Assembly: GCA_032158295.1 (NCBI GenBank)
Contig: JASTWB010000068.1
Location: 1 to 64,000, forward strand
DNA: 64,000 bases
From: Pycnopodia helianthoides
Taxonomy: Eukaryota; Echinodermata; Asteroidea; Forcipulatida; Asteriidae
Reading direction: 5' to 3'
Both the position numbers and the translations under genes were made by a program. The notes below the pieces were generated by a model. It did not search any database and was not told the DNA's origin. It saw only the letters and a program-made list of their open reading frames with translations. Positions 23,094 through 33,350 of the stretch are shown here, piece after piece. The first letter of the stretch is position 1. Each line of letters begins with the position of its first letter.

Positions 23094-25099
23094 TGCGGTC
23101 AAAATGACAATACTTTTGGTTGTTTGGATGTGTCGTGTAGTAATGGATACACAATGGGAATTAGCAGACCTTTATATCTCACGAAGAGTTGGTAACTGTC
23201 CAAATTTGTTCCCAGGACGTACACTAAATGTGGAAAAAAAATAAGGAAACTAGACGATAATATACATAAATATATATTTATAGCCACATAATCTACAATC
23301 AACTTGGCATACATGCATCTATTACTTGGCATCAAGTTTGACAACGCAAAATGATTATTAAAAGATAGCATGAACAGGTTTTTGAAACTGTAAACTTCAA
23401 GCAAGATGGATATTCATTGTTGACTGTACCAGGGATGAAACAATCTAGTTTTTTTGAAATTATTATTACTATTATTATTATTATATAAAAAGTTTTAAAT
23501 ATCGTCAGAGTGATTTGTACTTAGAGATCATAACTTATTCAGCAGTTAAAACTAATTTATTGGTTAACTCATAGTAATAAGGCAGCAATAGTATATTTCG
23601 TGGTTTTTTTTTTTTTGGGGGGGGGGGAGAGTTTAACCATTCCAAACTTTAAAAAAAAAGGAAAAAAAAAGAAAAAAAAATCCATTCAACCAACCAGACT
23701 AATGTTTATCAAGCTTGCTTGGGAACAGTGAAAAATAAAATATATTGTAGTCAAAGAATTTGTACTCGTTCTAATACACGTGTTTACTTCCATTTCCGAG
23801 TTAAAATAAAACTAACAATAATTAATAGCAACGTTAATCAATTACTGTGAATTTGGATGCTTTTTAAGCATTTGTTAAATTTGCCAGTATTTTATCCCAA
23901 AACATTTCTCTCTGGGAATCATAGGTCTGGAATTAATTTAACGTTCATTGATTTTTTAAACGAAACTTATAATTTATCATTAAATATTATTTTTTTCGAA
24001 GATGAATCTTCATTGTTTCCCGAAATCGAACCCTTTGTCATCAGCAATGTTTGTGCCGTTTCAATTGATTGGAACATGGTCAGCTAGAGTCTGGACTAAC
24101 GTCAAGTTCTTGCGTAACTGCCGCGCCTGACCTCGGTCGCGTTCTGAATTACGTTTTCTTGCCAATTGCACAGAGTGGTTGTGTAAAACGGGTTATCTCG
24201 AAAACTCATGTATAAAACTACATTACACTACATTCGGTATATGCATAATGTCATGTCATACTTGCTGGACTACTAAATCTAAACAGCATACCTCTAACCA
24301 GTGACGTAGTCACATTGGGATGGGGTCAGGGGCGTTGTGTAGTTCAATTCATTCACGGAACAAGGAAGTAATCTGACATCGTTATGTCAATTGGATTGCC
24401 TGAATAGGATTCAGCTGCAGAGTACAGAAAACAAAGTGAAGTAGGTTCCCCATAGATATTGCACCCTGATTATGGAGATGTCTTAAAAATCAAAACAATA
24501 TGTACAAAAACAATGCAGTACCAATCAAGATCAATTTGGTTCATCGTCCTTGTTGGTACACTGCAGAGCCTTCGACCTTTCAGTATCTTTCCTTGGCGAG
24601 CGGTAAGTTGTCTGTTGTTATGGGACTCGCATCCTAATTGACCTAAATAGTATTGCGTGTATGATTTCTGCACTTCCTTGCTTTTGGTTTTGTCTATTTT
24701 TGTATTTAAGAACTTTTCAACCCGGATCTGGCCCCAAGTCCCTAACCGTTCCTCATTAGATATTATCAGAGTGTAGTTGAAGGTCGTTCACACGGCAGCC
24801 TCTACACAGAGCCGTATATTGAGGAAGTTTCGACAACTTGGATGCACTTCATTAAATACTAATGTGCCATGTCTCAATACTAACATGTAAACACAAGACT
24901 TTGTCTGTAAATCAAAGATTTTGAAAGTCCGGAGATTTATGGATTGTTGATAAATGGTTCAATAGTGTGCCGCTAAGGTTGTTGACTTTAACCTAGGCTT
25001 GATCAAGGCGTTGGAGTTTTGTCTTTATTTATTATTTTTTTTCGTCGCGCCGTGCTACCCGCCCGAGCTAGCTACATACAATGTAGGCCTTAAAATTAT
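23094..25099. other. Upstream region of FReD gene 1 and intergenic sequence
   Basis: Holds poly-T/G and A-rich runs (23608-23680) and an ATT microsatellite near 23462. A possible small exon at 24513-24601 is listed separately. No other gene recognised. Confidence 0.4.
24513..24601 (+). CDS. Possible signal-peptide first exon (speculative)
   Basis: An ATG at 24513 opens MQYQSRSIWFIVLVGTLQSL, a short basic head followed by a hydrophobic stretch, and runs into a strong donor (GCG|GTAAGT) at 24602. This is the layout of a secreted-protein first exon. No partner exon was identified downstream, so it could be chance. Confidence 0.2.
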
Positions 25100-25545
25100 G
25101 ATTAATCTTTGCTCCGCGCAACCCGTGTGTGTGTGTGTGTGTGTGCGTGTGTGTGTGTGTGTGGACACACAGAAGGGCATATGTGGGGTCCTGACAACAA
25201 TGGAACAATGGACCCCACAAGGTCATTTCAATAGGAACAATTGGGCCCCACAAGGGAATTCTTCAGAAAAGGGAATAATAGAACAACAATAGCAGTACCC
25301 CACATTCCGGATCCGTAAGGATGTGTGTGTGTGTGTGTGTGTGAGTGTGTGTGTGTGTGTGTACACACAGAAGGGCATATGTGGGGTCCTGACAACAATG
25401 GAACAATGGACCCCACAAGGTCATTTCAATAGGAACAATTGGGCCCCACAAGGGAATTCTTCAGAAAAGGGAATAATAGAACAACAATAGCAGTACCCCA
25501 CAAACCGGATCCGTAAGGATGTGTGTGTGTGTGTGTGTGAGTTTG
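25100..25545 (+). repeat. 198-bp tandem duplication carrying (TG)n microsatellites
   Basis: A unit made of a (TG)n run, ACACACAGAAGGGCATATGTG, ACCCCACAAGGTCATTTC and CAGTACCCCACA is present twice, with offset 198, followed by a third (TG)n run. His/Thr-rich frames here are repeat artefacts. Confidence 0.85.
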
Positions 25546-26413
25546 TAGTGACATTCAAACCGTGGACTTACAACAAAAGGGACAATAGGTCCACGTTTGC
25601 TATCACAAAGGAAAACAATGAGGTCCACGTTTGTCCTGACAAAGAGTTGAACAAAGGAGGGTCCACGATTGGAGGTCATTACACACTTGTGAGTGTGTGT
25701 GTGCTCTTGTTTGTCATAACCTTCCGAGGACTTAAGTTTGGCAAAACACCAATTGACCGAGGACAAAACTTCAGTCCGAGGACAAAACACGCGTCCTCGG
25801 AAGTAAAAGTCCCGGAGGAAGAAGAAATTACGTTAAATAACCTTCTGTTCGAATTTGGACGATGTCCTCGAAAATTCGTTAAAATTGGAAATTTTGTTTT
25901 GGCGACTGATACGTATTGATAGAGCTGCAATCTCTGTGTGAAGAACGCCCTCCACGGCAGTGTACGGAAAGAAACACACTTTTACGGAGTACCAGTCAAA
26001 TTCGTGTCGTTGCATTAAGGCGCGGGTACCAGTCGGTTTGCTTTTTTTAGCTGATCCTTTTTCTAATACTTTTGAGAGCGGTTAGTTCGTCGTTGTCACG
26101 TACGCTTTCGACGTTTGTTTGAGGACAAGGTGTCTTTCGTTCATCCAGTAATCGACACAAAAATGATAAAACGATGTCTCGGTAAGTTTAAAAGACTTAT
26201 AAGAATCTTTAGTATCCATGGTAGACTTTGAATGCCAAGCAAAGAATCCAGGTATGGAGAACCAAAAAATACTGATTTGTGATATATTTTCTGTAGGTGC
26301 CAAGGTCCCAAGGAACGAATGTGTTGACATTATGATGATTGAAAAATACAATCATAGGCCTCATATACTACCCGAACAATATTATACTTTAGTATAAAGT
26401 TAAACGATCTTTT
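25546..26413. other. Sequence with GGTCCACG and CGAGGACAAAAC words
   Basis: Several copies of AGGTCCACGTTTG and of CCGAGGACAAAAC/GTCCTCGG continue the vocabulary of the flanking repeats. No gene recognised. Ends at the N gap. Confidence 0.45.
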
Positions 26414-26436
26414 NNNNNNNNNNNNNNNNNNNNNNN
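26414..26436. other. Assembly gap (23 N)
   Basis: Run of 23 N directly at the left edge of the 69-bp array, so array length is uncertain. Confidence 0.99.
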
Positions 26437-26925
26437 CCAACACAATGTAAAGCATGAAGTAACGTATTGTCCTCGAAGAGATGTTAACATTAAATCAAAA
26501 CACCCCCAACACAATGTAAAGCATGAAGTAACGTATTGTCCTCTGAGAGATGTTAACATTTAATCTAAACACCCCCAACACAATGTAAAGCATGAAGTAA
26601 CGTATTGTCCTCGGAGAGATGTTAACATTTAATCTAAACACCCCCAACACAATGTAAAGCATGAAGTAACGTATTGTCCTCGAAAGATGTTAACATTAAA
26701 TCAAAACAACCCCAACACAATGTAAAGCATGGAGTAACGTATTGTCCTCGGAGAGATGTTAACATTAAATCAAAACACCCCCAACACAATGTAAAGCATG
26801 AAGTAACGTATTGTCCTCGGAGAGATGTTAACATTAAATCAAAACACCCCCAACACAATGTAGAGCATGAAGTAACGTATTGTCCTCGAAGAGATGTTAA
26901 CATTAAATTTAAACACCCCATCGTG
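26437..26925 (+). repeat. Tandem array, 69-bp unit
   Basis: Seven units of CCAACACAATGTAAAGCATG...TGTCCTCGGAGAGATG...TTAAATCAAAACACCC at exact 69-bp spacing. 69 is a multiple of three, so frames stay open on both strands, but there is no sign of a gene. Confidence 0.92.
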
Positions 26926-27144
26926 CACTTGTCCTCACTCGTATATCAAAGCGAGAAATGTCCTCGCATGAATAACAAAAGTCATAAAATAAAAAAATTA
27001 AAAATAGATAAATTTAATTGACAAAGGGGCAATATAATACTAGGAAAAGAAAAGTATCGCTGTATTTTGGCGTATCTGCCCTGCAAAACGGGGTCCTCGG
27101 ACGCCAGTAAAATATTAATGTCCTCGGAGATAATGGTGATGCAC

Positions 27145-27148
<4 letters not shown>

Positions 27149-27198
<50 letters not shown>
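27149..27198 (+). repeat. (TG)n microsatellite
   Basis: About 50 bases of pure TG. Preceded by two GTCCTCGG words as in the neighbouring repeats. Confidence 0.95.
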
Positions 27199-27200
<2 letters not shown>

Positions 27201-28236
27201 ACAGCACTGCGGTATATGTGTGCGCCTGCTCTGTGTGTGTATCTCCCCGCATGCGGACAGTAATACGAGTGCGGATGACCTGCGCACAGTAGTAGTACGG
27301 GCGTCGTACGATGTGATGTTATACACACATTATGCACAATACGTGCTGGTGTACAGTAAATAGGTTACGGTGGGTTTTATTTACGGCGTCTTTTTCGGAG
27401 TGAAAACTGCGACTGCCCTGAGCAAGGCTAACTTTAACCAAGCACATTTTGTGAGAAGTCTAAAAAGCTTGTACTCATTATAGTCAGTTTTATTTGGAAT
27501 GCTTTCGTTTATCATTAAGGTTCTCATTATTATGTCACGTGGATGGACAATTATTTTCAAAGATGTTTTGCTTCTCTGTGTGCGACAAACTTTTTCTAAA
27601 TTTCGCTCTTATTATATATAATATTACATAGATTATACGTATTTTGTTTAAATGTTTTTATCGGCTACTGCCTTTAAAGTGTGTGTTAAAAAAAATCGAA
27701 ATTGGTTCGCCTTACATCGTAACATATCGAATATGCAACTGTTGGAATATATTCGCTTCTCTCAACCGCGTTCTGTAAATTAATTTATGCAGCTGCCATT
27801 GTGTTTATAGTTTGGTCAAAATAGAAGCATACATTGTGCTGAATATAAACAATAATCTACTTCCTCATACTGGCTGGCATTCGTATACACGACATTGATT
27901 TGCCATTTGCATACACTTCCTTATTAAAACCATTAGTATTCTGATCTTTAAAAAAAAAATCTAAAATACATTGATAACAAGATCATTTTTGTCACATACT
28001 GATTACCGTGGCATCGAATGACACCTGTCGACCCTTCATCCTTGATCATGGCTTTGGTTATCATGATCGTTTTAAACTTGATTACAAATGACGACAGTGA
28101 CACCCCATCGCATTCATGTAAACACTGACATGGCATCAATTACAAAGACAGTGACACAAAAAATATACAAATGACACATTCAACAGTCAACACAAAGGAC
28201 GACAAATACATCGATCTAGTATATTGAATGGGCTCA
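27199..28236. other. Intergenic sequence, nothing recognised
   Basis: AT-rich, without a supported gene. Confidence 0.4.
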
Positions 28237-28374
28237 TTAACAGCTGAGGGAAGACGATCTACCCGATTAATTAAATCGGTTAATTTTGAAACATTTCTCA
28301 TCAAGTCACACGAGAAATGTTTCAAAATGAACCGATTTAATTAATCGGGTAGAGCGTCTTCCCTCAACTGTTAA
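28237..28374. mobile_element. 138-bp fold-back element
   Basis: Near-perfect palindrome: TTAACAGCTGAGGGAAGACG... and the inverse ...CGTCTTCCCTCAACTGTTAA, with arms through CCGATTTAATTAATCGG and GAAACATTTCTC and a loop of about 12 bases. Both ends are TTAA, so TTAA may be a target duplication. As RNA it would form a long miRNA-precursor-like hairpin. Confidence 0.8.
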
Positions 28375-31071
28375 ACCTGTATTTGTTTATGATAAGGGCA
28401 AACAAAACCATGGGCACATTTAACTTTGTAGTGTTTTAGGTTGTCAAGGTATTGAAGTTACATCTGAGATATTGGACTGTTTTGCTCTGTCTTACAGTTT
28501 ACCTGTGTAATGGTTCCTGACTTTAATCTGAAAAAAAAAAATGTAGTATTTTGTAAGTATTTTAAAACATCACATCACACACTAATGTTATACGCTTTAA
28601 ACGAAAGAAAACCTTGCCAAGTTGAACTGCCATTTTTTTGTAAGGAACTAGATTAACAATTTGTGTTAAAGTACACATCTCAGCTGGCTGCTTTTCAAAT
28701 GACTTGTTTAGTTAATTGACTACTCTCACGATTGGGATTGGTTGAACAGCCCCAACTCAAAGGACTTTTTAGCCAGTTATGCTCCCCAACCAATAAGGAG
28801 TAGTGTGTATTTGTAGCATAGAGATCAACACAACAATAATCGTTGTGTGTTTTGTTTTAACATGGGAAGTTCCACTTTGGAATGTATAACACGGTGTGCC
28901 CTCTGTCGTTGAGTTGTTTCTCGTTTGTCAGTCGGCGACTTTATGTTTATAAGATAGGAACATCTTGGATGAAGACTAAAGGTAAGGGTTTGACCATACT
29001 GTGTGGTTTATTCGACTGAATCCGTCCCTTAATGCAGTCTTCTTTGGTAAAGATCTCAACAATTAAATGGTTCCAAGTAATCTCAAAATGAGGAATGATC
29101 ATGGCTTAACGGCTTCGGCAGTGGCTACGGCTGGATTGCTAAAAGAACCATCTTCAAGTTGTCACAGCAACCAACGGCCTTAGTCGTAGCCAAAGTCGCT
29201 TGAATCGGACGCGTCCTAACATTATCCGTTACTGTATGTGACTAATTATTGGGACTCCTCACTCCTACATTCCAGTCTGGCTCATACACGTCTTAAGTGT
29301 TCAACAATGTTACAAAGTTGCGCCCTCTAAAGTTAGGGGCCACGCCCCGAATGTTTGATATTTATTCATAATTAAAGTCATTATGTTTTAATCAAGGATG
29401 TGGGGCAACATAAAGCAGGTTACTTTTTATTTATACTTCTGGAGGAATTGTTCCGTATTTTATGTAAAAATTTAACATCGGGAACGATTATTAATGAATA
29501 GAAAATTAAGTGAAGCTATTGATGGGAAATCATTTACAAGCAGACATTCTAAACACCACATTACATCACGTACTGAGTAATTACAATATTTATATTGTAA
29601 ATTATGGATTTGTTTGACATTTCTTACACGATGACTTCAATTGAAGAAACATTCTAGGTACAATATAGTCTTGGTTCCAAGACCATGGTGTTTGCTCGGT
29701 ACACGCATCGGATGTATGCATCCCATGTACATATACAACTTAATATTTACTACATCTTACTACATCTTACATAACACTAGTCACAGCGCCCTGGATGTTC
29801 ATTCATTGCAAACGCGTACAATGTACATGGATGAATTCACTTGAAGAAACATTCTAGGTACACATTCTAGGTACAATACAACAAACTATTCTTAAACCAA
29901 CCTACTGGTTTGAATGCATCTAAACAAACTAAGTGCTGTATATGGGCAACAGCAGTGTAAATTGTTTTTCATCAGAATTGTCTAATCTTAAAGATTTTTG
30001 TTACAGGGAATTGAAACTAAACCCGCTGTGATCATCGTTAGTTTTTACAAGTGTAGTTAACCATAAATTTCAAACAGAATACTTATGTTATAAATGTTGT
30101 CATTAATTACTTTTGACATATCCATTTCAGTTTACACTCGTCCTATTATAATAAACGATAGGAACAAAATAGCAAAACATTAAAATGTAACATCCAACCT
30201 TACAAATAATGATATAACATAATTCAACTAAAATACTTCAATTAAACTTGAAAGTTTGATAAAACAATGAGTTTTTTGAAAAAGTGGTCGTTGATTCACA
30301 TTGTACAGTTGTCAACAAAACAAACATGTGGAAGTGTCATCCAACATGATCATCACACCAAACTTAAAACCCTGCGAGCAGCATCCCCCAATAATAATAT
30401 ACAAATCAATAAATAAAAAAAATGAAACAAGCTGCACATGAGGAGACTCCAGTGGGCACTTTTTATAACGCATATAAAACACTGTTTGGTGGACACAATC
30501 CTTTTTTCTAATGGTCTAAATAGATGTATGGAAGCAGTACATGAAACAGTCGCTTTGAAACATGGACATAAAACAGTGGCAGACAGCACCAGTCTGTCTC
30601 AACACAGCTGCTGAGCTTTGCCTAGTCTGGCTGATGTGAAACTCAAAGGAATTAGATCTGTGCACAGCCCAATGGGCTTATGGTACACACATGAATCAGC
30701 TTCGGTTGGACTTCAACCTATCGCAAATTAGGCCTGACCTGTACTGAACTCGAGATTTAGGGTGATTTAAGAATGTCAAACTAGAGGGTTTCATTGAGGA
30801 TATCATGTAGTCTAAGCGGAGGTGGCAAAATAAGAAGAAAAAAAAAGTAAAAAAGTAAATTAAGGGGGGGGGGGGTGCTCTCCGGAGGCTCCCCAGGTCT
30901 GGCTGTGAGGGTATTAACCGGTATCTACGATGTTTACTCGGCCATAATAAGGTAATAACTACAATATTAAGAGCATCTTAGAGCTGCAGCCAGCCGCTCC
31001 TTAAATCACAGTTTGGTTGTTTGGAGTGTTTGATCAAAACTTTTAGTTGAATTGAATTAACTCTTCTAAAA
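28375..31071. other. Intergenic sequence, nothing recognised
   Basis: Long AT-rich stretch with a short direct repeat (AAACATTCTAGGTACA near 29646 and 29845-29870) and a poly-G run near 30866. No gene supported. Confidence 0.4.
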
Positions 31072-31080
31072 CTGAACCAT

Positions 31081-31566
31081 TAGCCTTGATATCAAGGCTG
31101 TGTAGACAAGTACTCTAGCTAAAACCATAGAGCAAGGATACTCAAACCTCAGCCGCCCGAATGCAATACAGCCCCAGTCCCCCGACTGACTAAAAAAAAT
31201 AGCACACCGCACTCTCACCATGCACACACTCAAAGCGCCTCTATGGTGTAATGTACGCAGCCCTACACACACACACCGCTATTCCACACACCGCTATCGC
31301 CCACAATCCTAGCCCGTGAGCCGCCTAACGGCTCATGGGCTAGGATTGTGGGCGGTAGCGGTGTGTGGAATAGCGGTGTGTGTGGGACTGTGGAAACGAG
31401 CGTTTGTGTGCTTCCTTGGGTGAGAGCGTGGTGTGGTGTTTAAAGACAGTCGGGGACCGGAACAGGAGTTGCATTGCATTCGGGCATCGCATTCGTGCGG
31501 CTGTGGTTATTCACATTTTTAGCTTTATAGTAAGCAACATATTACACAGCCTTGCAATCAAGGCTA
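31081..31566. mobile_element. Fold-back element with 9-bp target duplication and TAGCCTTG ends
   Basis: 486-bp element beginning TAGCCTTGATATCAAGGCTG and ending with the inverse of TAGCCTTGATTGCAAGGCTG. It is flanked on both sides by CTGAACCAT (31072-31080, 31567-31575). Both halves are inverted copies: imperfect in the outer 180 bases and nearly perfect in the inner hairpin around GAGCCGCCTAACGGCTC. The 9-bp duplication suggests a Mutator-like element. The terminal AGCCTTG-N-CAAGGCT palindrome is shared with the element at 54454-55710. Confidence 0.85.
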
Positions 31567-31575
31567 CTGAACCAT

Positions 31576-33290
31576 GTGTTGACCCAATATTAAACGTGAG
31601 TAGCAAAAATATAACTTTAGGTAAACTGCGATATCTCAGTACAAACCACAATGACGATATTGAAAACAGCTTGTTAAGATAAAGCCCTTGTTTGGGTCAC
31701 GGTTGGGTACAAATATTGTCTGCAATTCCCTGGGAATCACTTCAAACAAAATTGGAAGTATATTCAAATGTTGAGATATTTGCAAATTTGCACCCTTTCA
31801 ATTAAGAGAAAACAATTTTTCATTTGAATTGTGAAATCACCTCATTCATTTTGGAGCAATATTGTCACAATGCCAAGTTGGACGTCTCTTTTAGGTCCAG
31901 ATAACAACTTGTTAAGTTCAAAGAAAATGAGCATTCTTATACTACATGTAGCCATAGTGATTAAAGAAAGATGTAATGATATTGTTTTTAAATAAATATA
32001 ACCACTTTGGGAATTGGTTTTCCTTCTTACGTGTTTGTATGGTTTACAGGTTGTTTCACTGAGTGATCATTGATTATATTTATCAAACAGTTTCATTTAA
32101 GGTTTTTACCAAGTAAAACGTCTCAATTTAGTACAATGTTTAAATAATACAGTCGATCTCAGCAAACAATACCGATGGAAAAAAAAAAGATTTATAACAT
32201 TATTTTAAAGTCACCTGGAAATATATATATATATTTTAAACAGAAGAGTTTATATAAATTAACAATAAAACAATTTTTTGAGTAATTGTTTGTGAGGATT
32301 TATATGTAAATAAAAAATATATAAAGTTGTTCGGGGGTGACTCCGCCCATCCCCTTTCGTGACATCAATCAAGGCAGACTTCGCCTCGATCGAACATCGA
32401 CCCCCTCGAATTTGCTTGCGTTTACGTTGTAAACACACGTGCAAGTAGGTCCCAATAGTGATCTTGTACGTTTCGAAAAAGGGTTTTTTTCTTGCATTTT
32501 CCGGCCATGCTGACCAGGTGTATTGCTGCTGTATGCAGCTAAACAACTAATGATGGGGTCAGACTAACGACGTCGTTTTCGGCGCGATGTGCCAGCTAGT
32601 ATACGCTAGCTAGTACATGTATACTGTGATGTGGGTGACGTCCGCATACGCACAACATTTTTTTCTTCAAATATCGTGCCTTGATTGACGTCACGAAAAG
32701 CGCCACCATGTGTCAAGGTAAAGGGGGGCCTACTCTTAAATGTGTAATTAAAATAAAAACTAATTTTTAAAAACCTTAGTTTACTGTTTATTCTTATTCC
32801 ACTCATCAAAATACATATATTAATGACAACAGCTTTGTTTTGACAAAATACCACTGCCAGGTGCCTTTAATGGAGAAGATAATAAAAAAGACAATGCTCA
32901 TTGAGAAAACAGCACTCATGCGCTGAATTTGGTGCTGTCTTTATCTTTTTCTTCATCTCTGAAGTACAATTAGCGCTGTACAATATCGCTAGTAAAAGAC
33001 GATTAAAAGGAAATTAAAAAAAAAATGTTTTGTACCCCCTTGTGTCTCTGAATTTAGAAAATCATTTTTTTTTGACGTTTCGCCTTTAAACTACAAGGAA
33101 GGAAGTGAAACAAAAAATGAACGATGAAAACACAAACATTGAGAGTTTCAACAAATCTGAAAAAACACTTCCTTTACCCACGCTGCATTTTAACTGAAGT
33201 CATTTCCAGTTGAGGTTTTTATTAAGCTGATTATCTTCAACATTTCCTAGTTTGACGAGTGACTCGTAAGGACCTCTGGTTTTCATATCA
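31576..33290. other. Intergenic region upstream of receptor B
   Basis: Contains the dispersed repeat at about 32330-32560 (GACTCCGCCCATCCCCTTTC, CTTCGCCTCGATCGAACATC) also found at 20.9-21.1 and 61.0-61.3 kb. Nothing else recognised. Confidence 0.45.
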
Positions 33291-33350
33291 ATGTGAAGAC
33301 TGCAGTTTGCTGTTATTTCATCGCTCATTCTACACGTATCAACAGCTACA
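33220..33350 (+). promoter_or_regulatory. Proximal 5' flank of receptor B
   Basis: Closely matches 41970-42123 upstream of receptor C (TTCATATCAATGTGAAGACTG and the run up to CAACAGCTACA). Where C has TATATAAAG, this copy reads TTTATTAAG, so its TATA-like box is degraded. Confidence 0.5.

Noticed and set aside
22912..23244. Plus-strand ORF opposite FReD exon 1
   Set aside because: Antisense shadow of the signal peptide and head exon; no domain.
25068..25451. His/Thr-rich ORFs
   Set aside because: Translations of (TG)n/(CA)n microsatellites and a 198-bp duplication.
26437..26925. Regular 69-bp repeats considered as a CRISPR-like array
   Set aside because: Units are contiguous tandem repeats with no unique spacers, and the genome is eukaryotic.
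26634..27021. Open frames on both strands through the 69-bp array
   Set aside because: 69 is a multiple of three, so frames stay open by construction; no leader, domain or splice sites.
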